Assembly (NCBI RefSeq): GCF_004770475.1
Contig: NZ_RQHK01000015.1
Location: forward strand, 186,001-250,000
Direction of reading: 5' to 3'
Length of the DNA stretch: 64,000 nt
Origin: Leptospira mtsangambouensis
GTDB lineage: Bacteria > Spirochaetota > Leptospiria > Leptospirales > Leptospiraceae
Shown here: positions 17,801-26,170 of the stretch, in pieces
Layout: every line of letters begins with the position of its first letter
Numbering within the stretch: the first letter of the stretch is position 1
Made by a program: the position numbers and the translations under genes
The notes under the pieces: generated by a model
Told to the model about the DNA's origin: nothing
The model's database searches: none
The model's input: the letters and a program-made list of their open reading frames with translations, nothing else

Positions 17801-18004
17801 AATAAACTGAAAAAAGAAATTTTACCTTCAGTTCCAGAGATGATCACCGGAAGTTTTATGGATGTGATCGACATTGTAAAACCGGAAAGAACAAAATTTT
17901 TGTCCATGCATACGGAATTTAATCACCAAGGTAGCAACCTAATCGGTGTTTTGGTATTCCTACCAGATTTTGATGAGCTGGTAGATTTAATTCATAAATC
18001 ATGA
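14813..18004 (+). CDS. cheA: Chemotaxis histidine kinase CheA with C-terminal CheC-like domain
   Basis: This 1063-residue kinase is far longer than the usual 650-700. In order it has: an HPt domain with His48 (RAAHSLKSSS); a P2-like domain (about 165-255); the dimerisation helices (KLDQLMNNVGELV); a kinase domain with N-box LIRNSVDHGIES near 432, DDGKGL near 470 and GRGVGMNVV near 525; and a CheW-like domain (about 560-700). A charged linker follows, then a CheC/CheX-like region from about 850 to the end. There the second ExxN phosphatase motif is intact (SEISNIV, near 985), while the first reads NIVN and lacks Glu. A fused CheY-P phosphatase is therefore possible. The start is TTG with AAAGGGA upstream. 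The stop overlaps cheB. Confidence 0.92.
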   Translation: MAGILGEYTEVFLEESEDQIEELNSNLVKLEKDHENPEIINDIFRAAHSLKSSSAFVGLYNLSDLAHTMENLLQKIREGSLEINVKLVNLLFECFDLIKQVIEGVANGVKVETPFTDMIKKLQDYEASPTQSGTSKPSEAKTSKESSLSSITLNEEEISEIRQSLKEDSDLTAFSVQLKLKDETPMQNLRLLLILQSVKQSGVIIKCNPSEDALDNGQGSFALSFVTVTRLNRQELHVQCNIDMVDTLSVEEIKLPETEMEALEKKTDASNNSSTNTMSTHSDSEEKQVTKGSANFEKAVTDSKVVMRTIKVSSDKLDQLMNNVGELVITNSGFQKIYDDLVAQFGEDSLFNELKGKIDQINRISKDLQTGIMNIRMVPIGSVFNRFTRLIRDLSLETGKQVNLVLRGENTELDKKVIDAIGEPLIHLIRNSVDHGIESPSERRAAGKPEEGTVELNAYQGGSNILVEIRDDGKGLNKDKILKKAIERGLVSDTDAQNLSESDIFQFIFAPGFSTADKISDISGRGVGMNVVNKLIEEFKGKILIHSEEGKGSSFTLSFPQALAIIPSILVIMEEEVYAFPLSEVSETIKVNLDQITTLEGHEIINLRGEVLPIYRLNRILGLADKQDMVEVPVVIVNYKTRKLGFMVDDLIGKHETVIKSLGKNFKDIQGLTGATIMGDGTIILVLDIPGLVEIAADKVDWSDKLVAGEMMKRASTIRSLEMSDSEFMFKSNHPTNRYNAKLIELRAKDKSRVKKDKHKIEKHVIVPKEEVFAEEPVTNLKITTEVIKTETEVNGDSGESSKSATATLVIDHKTDEIHRLADVAKIENVKLTEREQAAEIIKGFVEQKEERLNQVAALNSDAINEIMSSKDIKKLENIVNTGMMNAGVVLSQLVGKEVELFIPEIKLTDREGLAKEFRYSMDQFFGMKIRMTGDLNGNLLMMFSEENGSEIAKELLGSEDAKYAEGSIHKLSEDMVSVLSEISNIVCSSVMNSLSNKLKKEILPSVPEMITGSFMDVIDIVKPERTKFLSMHTEFNHQGSNLIGVLVFLPDFDELVDLIHKS

Positions 18005-19068
18005 ATAAAAAACCAACCGTTGCCATCATTGACGACTCACTTCTCGTGAGAAATATCCTGAGTGATGCTCTCACCAAAAAGGATGAAGTGCAGGTCATTG
18101 CCACAGGCAAAACCGGGATGGACTGCATTGATTTGGCTGGGAAGTTAAAACCTGATTTTATCGTCTTGGACATTGAAATGCCGATCATGGATGGGCTTAC
18201 TGCATTGGCAGAAATTAAAAAATTAAAACTGCCAAGCCATGTGATCATGCTTTCGGTGCTGACCCAACATGGTGCAGATGCCACATTTAAGGCTTTGGAA
18301 CTAGGAGCTGTTGATTTTATTCCCAAACCTTCCAGTGGAAACCAGTTCTCCCCGGAAGACATCGCTGCGGTTTTGTCCGCAAAAATCAAAGGGTTTTCTG
18401 ATTCAAAGCAGCCGAGCATCGAAGTTCTCCTAAGGCCCGAGAGAACCGAACGCCAATTAAATAAAAGTTTTCAAAAACCGATCAAAGTAGACGCTATCGG
18501 AATTGGGACCTCCACGGGAGGACCAAAAGCATTGCAGACAGTCTTTGCAGGGATTCCGGAAGATTTTGCAAAACCAATCTTTGTGGTGCAACATATGCCA
18601 GCAGGGTTTACCAAGGCATTTGCAGATAGATTGAATTCCTTGTCGAAGATACAAGTGAAAGAAGCAGAGCAGGGTGACTTGGTTCAGTCTGGAACTGCTT
18701 ACATTGCACCTGGTGATTACCAGATGACTGTGATCACAAAAGGAAAGGATCATTTCATTGAACTGCACCACACAGGTCAGGTCAATGGGCATAGACCTTC
18801 GATTGAAGTATTGTTTGATAGTTTGGTGGAAGCTTACGGTGGGGACCATCTTTTATCCATGATCATGACTGGTATGGGCAAAGATGGATCACAGGCCATC
18901 ACCAACATTCACGCCAAAGGTGGTATCACTCTGGCGCAGAATGAGGCAACATCCGTAGTGTACGGAATGAACCGTGTTGCAGTAGAACTGGGAGGAATTG
19001 ATTTTGTTCTTCCAGTGGATGAATTGGTACCAAAAATGATTGAATTATTAAAGTCGAGAGGGAATTAA
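18001..19068 (+). CDS. cheB: Protein-glutamate methylesterase/deamidase CheB
   Basis: This 355-residue enzyme removes methyl groups from chemoreceptors for adaptation. The receiver domain has Asp10/Asp11-type acidic residues, phospho-acceptor Asp57 (FIVLDIEMP) and Lys in FIPKPSSG. The methylesterase domain has the Ser motif GTSTGGPKAL, His in VVQHMPAGF and Asp in MTGMGKDG, forming the catalytic triad. It overlaps cheA by four bases (ATGA) and is followed by cheY one base later. No cheR is visible nearby. Confidence 0.97.
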   Translation: MNKKPTVAIIDDSLLVRNILSDALTKKDEVQVIATGKTGMDCIDLAGKLKPDFIVLDIEMPIMDGLTALAEIKKLKLPSHVIMLSVLTQHGADATFKALELGAVDFIPKPSSGNQFSPEDIAAVLSAKIKGFSDSKQPSIEVLLRPERTERQLNKSFQKPIKVDAIGIGTSTGGPKALQTVFAGIPEDFAKPIFVVQHMPAGFTKAFADRLNSLSKIQVKEAEQGDLVQSGTAYIAPGDYQMTVITKGKDHFIELHHTGQVNGHRPSIEVLFDSLVEAYGGDHLLSMIMTGMGKDGSQAITNIHAKGGITLAQNEATSVVYGMNRVAVELGGIDFVLPVDELVPKMIELLKSRGN

Positions 19069-19069
19069 C

Positions 19070-19432
19070 ATGGCAAGAATTTTGGTTGTAGATGATGCAA
19101 AATTCATGAGAACGCTCGTAAAAGATGCGTTAGTTGGTGCGGGTCACGAGATCGTAGGTGAAGCTGAGAACGGTAATATTGCGGTAGAACAATACAAAAA
19201 CCTCAAACCGGACTTAGTGACTATGGACATTACCATGCGTGAAAAAGACGGAATCGAAGCAACAAAGGAAATCATTAAATTTGATGCATCCGCTAAGATC
19301 ATTATGGTAACGGCTCTTGGTCAGGAAGATTTACTAGCAAAAGCAATTAAGATGGGTGTGAAGGATTTTGTTGTGAAACCTTTCCCTCCTGAAAGATTGC
19401 AACAAGCTGCAGCAAAAGCACTAGGTTTATAA
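19070..19432 (+). CDS. cheY: Chemotaxis response regulator CheY
   Basis: A 120-residue single receiver domain with all key residues: the acidic pair Asp8/Asp9 (VVDDAK), phospho-acceptor Asp53 (VTMDITM), Thr in MVTALGQ and Lys in VVKPFPPE. It is phosphorylated by CheA and should act on the flagellar switch FliM. It closes the cheWABY set but transcription probably continues, since scpA begins only three bases later. Confidence 0.95.
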   Translation: MARILVVDDAKFMRTLVKDALVGAGHEIVGEAENGNIAVEQYKNLKPDLVTMDITMREKDGIEATKEIIKFDASAKIIMVTALGQEDLLAKAIKMGVKDFVVKPFPPERLQQAAAKALGL

Positions 19433-19435
19433 ATC

Positions 19436-20179
19436 GTGTCTAGGACCCCGGAGTTTATCGTCCGGTGGCAAAACCAGGACGGAGGACTGACAGAAGGACC
19501 TTTAACGGTTTTATGGTCTCTGATTGATAGTTATAAGGTTGATATTTTTGAAGTCTCCCTTTCGCGTATCACATCCGATTTCATTCAATTTTTGAGAACC
19601 AGTCAGTCCTTATCGATTGAACTTACTTCTGAGTTTGCCGTAATGGCATCTCATTTGGTGTATTTAAAATCCAAAGCCTTATTGCCAGATCCTGGTTTTG
19701 AGGAAGAGGATTATGACCCGCCTCTTCCCAAAGAACTTGTAGATAAATTACTCGAACACAAAAAGTTTCAAATGGCTGGGCAACGTCTGGCAGAACTGGA
19801 CAGGTTGACCGCAGGAATGTTTACCCGGGAAACCAATCAGGTTTTGGATGAAACCGAAGTATGGTTGGATGTAAGCCTTGTGGATTTAATTTCCGCTTTC
19901 AATTCGATTTTGGAGCAAGAGTCTTCCAATGAAATTGAGGACCTAGTCCCCATCTATGAAGGGGTAAGCCAATACTCCGTAGAGGACAAAATGGCCTATT
20001 TACAGGGCCTTTTAGAAAAAACCGGGGAAATCCACTTTATGGATTTGTTTGAAACAGAAAAACCGGAAAAAAAAGAAATCGTCGCTGCCTTCCTTGCCGT
20101 ATTAGAAGTTGTTAAAATCCGAGTTTGCAAAGTCCTCCAACATGCAGTTTTCGGAGAAATCAAAATAGTCAAGGTTTAG
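19436..20179 (+). CDS. scpA: Segregation and condensation protein A (kleisin)
   Basis: A 247-residue ScpA kleisin, which bridges SMC heads in the bacterial condensin. The N-terminal region fits the family (EGPLTVLWSLIDSYKVDIFEVSLSRI, in part, then VMASHLVYLKSKALLPDP), and so does the C-terminal winged-helix part (KEIVAAFLAVLEVVKIRVCKV, in part). It begins with GTG three bases after cheY. The partner ScpB follows six bases later. Chromosome organisation genes directly after a chemotaxis set is an uncommon neighbourhood, but the functions need not be linked. Confidence 0.93.
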   Translation: MSRTPEFIVRWQNQDGGLTEGPLTVLWSLIDSYKVDIFEVSLSRITSDFIQFLRTSQSLSIELTSEFAVMASHLVYLKSKALLPDPGFEEEDYDPPLPKELVDKLLEHKKFQMAGQRLAELDRLTAGMFTRETNQVLDETEVWLDVSLVDLISAFNSILEQESSNEIEDLVPIYEGVSQYSVEDKMAYLQGLLEKTGEIHFMDLFETEKPEKKEIVAAFLAVLEVVKIRVCKVLQHAVFGEIKIVKV

Positions 20180-20185
20180 ATTCAT

Positions 20186-20815
20186 TTGGAAGAAAGAACT
20201 TATACTAAGGGCCTTCTTGAGGCGCTTCTTTTTTTATCTTCAGATCCAATCAAATTGTCTGCGCTTGCCAAGTCTGCTGGGATCGAAAAAACAGAAGCCC
20301 GGGAACTCCTCGACGAACTGATATTAGATTACCAAGAAAAAGAAGGTGGTTTTTTATTAAGAGAAATCGCCGGTGGATACCAGTTCATCACCAACCAAAA
20401 ATATAGCGAAATCTTAGCACATATCTTTAAGGATAAAAAAAGAGAAACCCTCTCTCGCGGAACCTTAGACACTCTTGCCATCATTGCTTACAAACAACCC
20501 ATCACACTGACAGAACTGGATGAAATTCGAGGAGTATCTTCTCGCGCTATGGTAGCAAGTCTTATGTCCAAAAAACTGGTGAAAGCCGTGGGACAAAAAG
20601 AAGTTCCTGGAAGACCAACTTTGTATGGAACCACCAATGAATTCTTGTTACACTTTGGTTTAAGTAAACTCACAGACCTTCCAACACCTGTGGAAGTCAA
20701 AGAACTTAAATTTGAAGAATTCACACCAGAATCCATTATTGTGACTGATGAAACAGAAATGAATCCTGATTTTGATACAAGCACACTACCGGAAGAATTA
20801 CAAGAAGGGTCTTAA
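20186..20815 (+). CDS. scpB: Segregation and condensation protein B
   Basis: This 209-residue protein has two winged-helix domains typical of ScpB: LLEALLFLSSDPIKLSALAK at the start and ETLSRGTLDTLAIIAYKQPIT followed by IRGVSSRAMVASLMSKKLV in the second. It partners ScpA in the SMC complex. The C-terminal ~40 residues are acidic and loosely ordered. It starts with TTG and its stop abuts the ATG of pheA. Confidence 0.94.
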   Translation: MEERTYTKGLLEALLFLSSDPIKLSALAKSAGIEKTEARELLDELILDYQEKEGGFLLREIAGGYQFITNQKYSEILAHIFKDKKRETLSRGTLDTLAIIAYKQPITLTELDEIRGVSSRAMVASLMSKKLVKAVGQKEVPGRPTLYGTTNEFLLHFGLSKLTDLPTPVEVKELKFEEFTPESIIVTDETEMNPDFDTSTLPEELQEGS

Positions 20816-21907
20816 ATGAGCAGTGCAGAAGAAGAACTAAAAAAAATCCGTGCTGGTATCGATTCATTAGACACTGAAATCATTGCTCTCATTCAAAAAC
20901 GGGCTGGTTACGCACAAGAGATTGGCCGTGTTAAAAAAGAATCCGGTGGACCAATTTACCGCCCGGATCGTGAAAAAGATGTATATGAAAAAGTTACAAA
21001 ACTATCAGGTGGGCCACTTCCTTCTTCTGTGATTCGGGCAATTTACCGAGAGATGATGTCTGGGACCATCGCCTTAGAACACCCGTTAAAGATTGGTTTT
21101 TTAGGCCCAGAAGGAAGTTTTTCTCATTCTGCAATGCGTTCTAAATTTGGAAGTTCCATTGATGCAGTTCCTCAAACTTCGATTCCAGATGTGTTTCGAA
21201 TGGTGGAGGAAGGTAAGTTGGATTATGGAGTGGTGCCTGTGGAAAATTCCACAGAAGGCCAAGTCAGTTCCACCTTGGATATGTTTTTAGAAACTGATCT
21301 TTTCGTTTATTCAGAGTTATACCAAAGGATTTCATTTTCTTTACTCGGTTTTGAATCAGACCTTTCTCTTGTGAAAAAAATCTATGGAATTCGAATCGGA
21401 AACGAACAATGCCGCAATTGGATTTCTGCGAATCTTCCAAATGCAGAAGTTGTGGATACTTCTTCTACTGCGATGGCGGCAAAGTTAGTATCCGAAAGAA
21501 AAGACGGCCTTGCCATTGCATCCAAAATAGCTGGCGAAATTTATAATTTAAATATAATTGCAGAAGGGATTGAAGATTATTCGGGAAACACCACTCGGTT
21601 TCTTGTGATTGGCAAAACAGAATCACCTAAAACAAAAGAAGATAAAACATCCATTGTGTTTTCTATTCCGAACCAAACTGGTTCTTTGTTTGCTATTTTA
21701 AAAACATTTAATGATGCTTCGATCAATCTAACAAAAATTGAATCAAGGCCATTAAAACGAAACTTATGGGAATACCATTTTTTTGTCGATTTTATTGGTC
21801 ACAAAGAAGATCCAAAAATCGCAGAACTTCTCGAAAAAGTAAAATCACAATGTACTTTGTTTAAACTTTTGGGTTCCTATCCAACAGCCGGATCTTTTCC
21901 GACATGA
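20816..21907 (+). CDS. pheA: Bifunctional chorismate mutase/prephenate dehydratase
   Basis: This 363-residue P-protein makes phenylpyruvate from chorismate. Residues 1-90 are an AroQ-type chorismate mutase (IDSLDTEIIALIQKRAGYAQEI). Residues 95-275 are prephenate dehydratase, with GFLGPEGSFSHSA, VPVENSTEGQV and the catalytic Thr in NTTRFLVIG. Residues 283-360 are an ACT domain for feedback by phenylalanine (NQTGSLFAILKTF, ESRPLKRNLWEYHFFVD). It abuts scpB and overlaps tyrA by four bases, so phenylalanine and tyrosine synthesis are co-expressed. Confidence 0.97.
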   Translation: MSSAEEELKKIRAGIDSLDTEIIALIQKRAGYAQEIGRVKKESGGPIYRPDREKDVYEKVTKLSGGPLPSSVIRAIYREMMSGTIALEHPLKIGFLGPEGSFSHSAMRSKFGSSIDAVPQTSIPDVFRMVEEGKLDYGVVPVENSTEGQVSSTLDMFLETDLFVYSELYQRISFSLLGFESDLSLVKKIYGIRIGNEQCRNWISANLPNAEVVDTSSTAMAAKLVSERKDGLAIASKIAGEIYNLNIIAEGIEDYSGNTTRFLVIGKTESPKTKEDKTSIVFSIPNQTGSLFAILKTFNDASINLTKIESRPLKRNLWEYHFFVDFIGHKEDPKIAELLEKVKSQCTLFKLLGSYPTAGSFPT

Positions 21908-22797
21908 ACTTATCCACAGTTTTGGTTTATGGAATGGGCCTTATGGGTGGTTCCCTTGCCCTCGCGATTCGTCAGAAATTTCCAAATACAGAAATTTCAG
22001 CTGTGGTTCGTTCCGAAAAAAGTAAATCTACGATTTTGACAAAACAACTGGCAAATCATGTTTTTTTGCAGAATGAATTCCAAACGCCAAATTGGTCTAA
22101 CTATGATTTGGTGGTATTTAGTACTCCTGTTGAGTCCATTTTGAAAATCATTCCGACTCTTCCTAAATCGGGAAATACAATTTTTATCGATTTAGGATCT
22201 ACCAAAGAAACCATTGTTTCTGCAGTGGAATCCTATTTTGGGGATATGGCCCACAATTACATTTCTACCCATCCTATGTGCGGATCTGAACAAGCGGGCC
22301 CAGATGCTGCAGTTCCAGATTTATATGTAGATAAACTTTGTATTTTAACTTCTCCAAAATCTGCATCTAACACTAGTTTGGAATGGGTTCGGTCGTTTTG
22401 GGAAAAAATTGGTTCCTGGACTTTGGAAATGGACTCCAAATCACATGATGAAACATTGGCTTATCTTTCCCATCTTCCTCATGTGATCTCTACCTTACTT
22501 GTCAATGTGGCTGGATCCAATCCTACAACTAAAAAAGAAATCTTAGAATCTTCTAAACCCATTACGGGTGGTGGGTTTCGGGATATGTCAAGGATTGCCG
22601 GTTCCAACCCGGATATGTGGATTTCTATCTTCAAAGAAAATCAAAGATTTCTACTTAAATCAATTGATGATTTGATTCAACAATTATCGGAGTTTCGAAA
22701 TCTTTTTGGATCAGATGGTTCTTTTGATGAAACACAAATTCGAAAAATTTGGGATTTGGCAATAGCAAACAAAGATGAAATTCGAAAAACAAAATGA
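21904..22797 (+). CDS. tyrA: Prephenate dehydrogenase
   Basis: This 297-residue enzyme oxidises prephenate to 4-hydroxyphenylpyruvate for tyrosine synthesis. The N-terminal Rossmann motif YGMGLMGGSLA is intact, and the catalytic region shows STHPMCGSEQAGP and LSHLPHVISTLL with the conserved His. No ACT domain is attached. It overlaps pheA by four bases and the next gene also by four, which indicates one tightly coupled operon. Confidence 0.95.
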   Translation: MNLSTVLVYGMGLMGGSLALAIRQKFPNTEISAVVRSEKSKSTILTKQLANHVFLQNEFQTPNWSNYDLVVFSTPVESILKIIPTLPKSGNTIFIDLGSTKETIVSAVESYFGDMAHNYISTHPMCGSEQAGPDAAVPDLYVDKLCILTSPKSASNTSLEWVRSFWEKIGSWTLEMDSKSHDETLAYLSHLPHVISTLLVNVAGSNPTTKKEILESSKPITGGGFRDMSRIAGSNPDMWISIFKENQRFLLKSIDDLIQQLSEFRNLFGSDGSFDETQIRKIWDLAIANKDEIRKTK

Positions 22798-23951
22798 AGT
22801 TTTTAAAAAACATAAATAAGTTAAGCGGCTGTAAGGCGGCCATTCTTACCAACCAAAGTGCTTTTGGTCATCTTGGAAAATACCATTTTCAAACATATTC
22901 AGAGATTTTTGATTTAAAAACAATATTTTTGCCAGAACACGGACTCTTTGCTGAGTTACAAGACCAGGTCAGTGGGGATGAACTCAAATATCTTTTTGGA
23001 GATATGCAGATTGTGAATCTGTATGGGAAGGAAGAATTTAGTTTAGTTCCACCAAAAGAAAATTTAACCAATGTAGATGTGATCATCATTGATATAAAAG
23101 ATGTTGGTTCGAGGTATTATACTTTTTTAACAACAGCCTATTATATTTTATGTGAAGTTTCGCGTATAAAACGGGAAACAGGAAAGGCGCCCCTTTTTTT
23201 AGTGATCGATTCCCCAAACCCTATTGGAACTAGAGTTGAAGGGACACCACTGCAAAAAGAATTTGAATCTTTTGTAGGGGTCACTTCGGTTCTGCATAGG
23301 CATGGACTCACTCCTGGTGGATTATTGTCATATTATAATGAAACCTTTCAGCTAAAGGTGGATGTGATTGTAGTTCCTGTAGGAGTGTTTCATCCAAAAT
23401 CTGTATCAAGTTTTGAATGGGTTCCTCCTTCGCCAAATATCCCAACACAGAGCACTTGTTTGGTGTATCCAGGGATGTGTCTTTTGGAAGGAACTAATTT
23501 ATCAGAAGGCAGAGGGACAACCAAACCTTTCGAAACTTTTGGGGCTCCCTATTTAGTTGGTAAAGCGAAAGAAGAATTAGACAGGCGGATGCTCTCCCAC
23601 CAATCAGGAAAGTTTATTTTACGTAACTTAAGATTTTTGCCTACATTTCATAAGTATGTTGGCTCCATTTGTGAAGGTTACCAACTCATGGTATTAAAAC
23701 CAAAGCAGTTTCATTCCTTATATTTTGTATTATATTTTTTGAAACAATTGTTGGAACTCTTTCCCAAAGAATTTGAATATTTAAAAGGAGTCTACGAATT
23801 TCGTTCGGATCGCCCTGCCATTGAGCTTCTTTGCGGTGATTCAACTTTATTAGACTATTTATACGGAAAACGAACAGATTCTGAACTTGAGATGTATTTA
23901 AAAGAATCAGAAAGTCGTTGGACGAAACTGATAAAACCCTTTCGGTATTAA
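22794..23951 (+). CDS. DUF1343/NamZ-like exo-beta-N-acetylmuramidase family protein
   Basis: A 385-residue protein of the DUF1343 family, whose characterised member NamZ (YbbC) releases terminal N-acetylmuramic acid from peptidoglycan fragments. The family blocks are visible: AILTNQSAFG, IFLPEHGLFAELQDQ, IIIDIKDVGSRYYTF, NLSEGRGTTKPFETFGAPY and the C-terminal FRSDRPAIELLCGD. No signal peptide is present, so it probably acts on cytoplasmic muropeptides in cell-wall recycling. It overlaps tyrA by four bases. The exact substrate in this organism is not shown. Confidence 0.85.
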   Translation: MKFLKNINKLSGCKAAILTNQSAFGHLGKYHFQTYSEIFDLKTIFLPEHGLFAELQDQVSGDELKYLFGDMQIVNLYGKEEFSLVPPKENLTNVDVIIIDIKDVGSRYYTFLTTAYYILCEVSRIKRETGKAPLFLVIDSPNPIGTRVEGTPLQKEFESFVGVTSVLHRHGLTPGGLLSYYNETFQLKVDVIVVPVGVFHPKSVSSFEWVPPSPNIPTQSTCLVYPGMCLLEGTNLSEGRGTTKPFETFGAPYLVGKAKEELDRRMLSHQSGKFILRNLRFLPTFHKYVGSICEGYQLMVLKPKQFHSLYFVLYFLKQLLELFPKEFEYLKGVYEFRSDRPAIELLCGDSTLLDYLYGKRTDSELEMYLKESESRWTKLIKPFRY

Positions 23952-23970
23952 ATTTTTTAACAAAATGGTG

Positions 23971-23999
23971 TTGCAGACCGACTAAAGGTTAGGTATACA
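23971..23999 (+). promoter_or_regulatory. Probable promoter of the lemA-like gene
   Basis: TTGCAG (23971-23976) and TATACA (23994-23999) are 17 bases apart. The first base of the downstream ATG (24006) falls at the predicted transcription start, so the mRNA may be leaderless; no Shine-Dalgarno is present. Confidence 0.45.
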
Positions 24000-24005
24000 A
24001 TCACC

Positions 24006-24596
24006 ATGACAAGAATGTTTCGAACCATTTTTCTAATTTCCCTTATGGCAACAGTTCTTACCAACTGCGGTTATAACCGTATCCAAGAGTTGGATGAAGA
24101 AGTGACTGCTTCTTGGGCAGAAGTTCTCAACCAATACAAAAGAAGATCGGACTTAGTTCCTAATTTGGTTTCTGCCGTTAAAGGATTTGCCAACCAAGAA
24201 AAAGACATCATGAAAGGAATTGCAGAAGCAAGAGCAAAAATTGGTTCTATCCAAGCAACTCCTGAACTTGTAAACAATCCTGAAAGTTTAAAACAATTTG
24301 ACCAAGCGCAAGGACAGTTGGGTTCAGCTTTGTCTAGGCTATTGATGATCCAAGAAAATTATCCTCAACTCAAATCGGACCAACACTTTTCAGATTTAAT
24401 GGCGCAGTTAGAAGGAACAGAAAATAGAATCACTGTTGCAAGAAACAGATTCATCAAAGCAACCAAAGACTACAATGTGTACATTCGTCAATTTCCGGCA
24501 GTACTTACTGCGAAAGCTTTTGGTTATGATGCAAAAGCAACCTTCACAGTGGAAGATCCAAAAGCGATTGAAAATGCACCGAAAGTAGAATTCTAA
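24006..24596 (+). CDS. LemA-family lipoprotein
   Basis: A 196-residue LemA-family protein. The N-terminus is a lipoprotein signal with the lipobox-like end ATVLTNC, so Cys21 is probably lipidated. The mature part has the LemA helical-bundle signature: NRIQELDEEVTASWAEVLNQYKRRSDLVPNLV (in part), a middle region ending in ENYPQLKSDQHFSDLM, and FPAVLTAKAFGY at the C-terminal end. LemA proteins are membrane-anchored and of unclear function. A terminator follows after about 110 bases in which I see nothing else. Confidence 0.92.
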   Translation: MTRMFRTIFLISLMATVLTNCGYNRIQELDEEVTASWAEVLNQYKRRSDLVPNLVSAVKGFANQEKDIMKGIAEARAKIGSIQATPELVNNPESLKQFDQAQGQLGSALSRLLMIQENYPQLKSDQHFSDLMAQLEGTENRITVARNRFIKATKDYNVYIRQFPAVLTAKAFGYDAKATFTVEDPKAIENAPKVEF

Positions 24597-24707
24597 ATTG
24601 TAATAGAAAGTAAATGTATTAAGAAATTTAAATCATACAAAAAGATTGAATCAAATTAAGGATTACTTAGATTCAATCGAAATGCATTGATTTTGAATTA
24701 TAAAAGG

Positions 24708-24738
24708 AAGCCGGTAAGTGATTACCGGCTTTTTTTAT
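24708..24738 (+). terminator. Rho-independent terminator after the lemA-like gene
   Basis: AAGCCGGTAA (24708-24717) pairs perfectly with TTACCGGCTT (24722-24731) around the loop GTGA, followed by seven T residues. It ends at the stop codon of the convergent MBOAT gene. Confidence 0.92.
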
Positions 24739-26169
24739 TTAGAACTGAAAGTAGAGGAAGGGGCTTGATACTGTTACACTATAGATAATAAATGAAGTGA
24801 TATAGAGTAAGATACAAGTTGGAATGAGAAAGTATAAATTGTCTGTGATAAAGGCAAATCTGTCTTCGTTTCTATCTTGGAGGATATCGACTAAAAATAA
24901 AAATCCAACTAAGACCACAAGGCTTACACTCATTTGAGGAAACATTCCACTCACACCGGTAAAGGCACGCTCTAACATAATTTTGGTGATTCCCATTCCT
25001 GTGGGAACTTCTGGAGTGGCTTTTGCTCGGAAGAAAAAACAAGACAAAACAAATACACCAACGGGATACAATGGTTGGATGGAGCGTGGTACTCGGTTCC
25101 AGGCCTTTCTCATGGTTTCAAATTTGAAAACAAATTTTTCCACCACCATCATTGTGGAATGAAGGGTCCCCCAAAATACAAATGTCCAATCGGCCCCATG
25201 CCAAATTCCAGAAACAAAGGTAGTGATGAAGAGATTTACGTAGGCCATAATTTCCCCTCGTCTGTTTCCGCCCAGAGTGATATATACGTAGTCACGTAAC
25301 CAAGAACTAAAGGATATATGCCAACGCCTCCAAAGTTCAGTCAGTGTGCCTGATAAAAAGGGACGATCAAAGTTTTTCGGAATATGAAAACCAAGAATCC
25401 TTGCAGTTCCAATGGCAATGTCGGAGTATCCTGAAAAATCGCAATAGATTTGAACGGCAAATAAAAAAGCGGCAATCCACATCGCGATCCAATTGTATTC
25501 TGTTGGATTGGCATACATGGGATCGATCACATACGAAACCGGATCAGCAATGAAAGTCTTTTTAAAGATTCCCCAAAAGAGTTGTTTTAGACCCTGTTTT
25601 AGATTCTCTTTCGTAAAGTCTTTAGAATCTAAAAACTGGTGGAGGACATCACTGGCACGTAAGATGGGACCAGCTACGAGTTGTGGAAAAAATGCTAGAA
25701 AGAGTCCGAAATGAAAAATGGATTTGGCTCTTTCGACTACACCTCTATAAACATCGACTGCATAAGATACTGCTTGTAAGGTGAAAAAACTAATCCCCAT
25801 CGGAAGAAGAATTCCTGACTTTTGTACAAATTCTGGATCACAAGGGGTAAGGGAAAATGTTTGGTTCCAAACCGTAATGGAAAAGTCCAAATATTTAAAT
25901 ACAAAAAGTAAACCTAAATTACTCCAGACAGCCACATTCAACCAAAAGAGTTTTTTTGCTTTGGAAGAAGCTAACTCCATATAGTCGACAGCAAGTTTTG
26001 TAATGACGAAGGAAAACACGAGTAAAATTAAAAAAGGAATTCGAAAGATTGCATAGAAATACAAACTAACAATAAATAACCAAAGACCTTGGAATCGTTT
26101 TGGAATTAAAAAATAAACAAGGATAACAACGGGTGCAAAGATCAAATAGTGAACTGAATTAAAAAGCAT
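24739..26169 (-). CDS. MBOAT-family membrane O-acyltransferase (AlgI-like)
   Basis: A 476-residue polytopic membrane protein of the MBOAT/AlgI group, which passes acyl (usually acetyl) groups across the inner membrane to exported glycans. The family blocks are clear: LPMGISFFTLQAVSYAVDVYRG, FFPQLVAGPILRA, YCDFSGYSDIAIGTARILGF, LWRRWHISFSSWLRDYVYITLGG (in part), and the catalytic His in SGIWHGADWTF. The SGNH gene directly upstream (one base gap) is the expected AlgJ/AlgX-like partner. The modified polymer is unknown; LPS O-antigen or another surface glycan is a guess. Confidence 0.92.
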   Translation of the reverse strand: MLFNSVHYLIFAPVVILVYFLIPKRFQGLWLFIVSLYFYAIFRIPFLILLVFSFVITKLAVDYMELASSKAKKLFWLNVAVWSNLGLLFVFKYLDFSITVWNQTFSLTPCDPEFVQKSGILLPMGISFFTLQAVSYAVDVYRGVVERAKSIFHFGLFLAFFPQLVAGPILRASDVLHQFLDSKDFTKENLKQGLKQLFWGIFKKTFIADPVSYVIDPMYANPTEYNWIAMWIAAFLFAVQIYCDFSGYSDIAIGTARILGFHIPKNFDRPFLSGTLTELWRRWHISFSSWLRDYVYITLGGNRRGEIMAYVNLFITTFVSGIWHGADWTFVFWGTLHSTMMVVEKFVFKFETMRKAWNRVPRSIQPLYPVGVFVLSCFFFRAKATPEVPTGMGITKIMLERAFTGVSGMFPQMSVSLVVLVGFLFLVDILQDRNEDRFAFITDNLYFLIPTCILLYITSFIIYSVTVSSPFLYFQF

Positions 26170-26170
26170 A

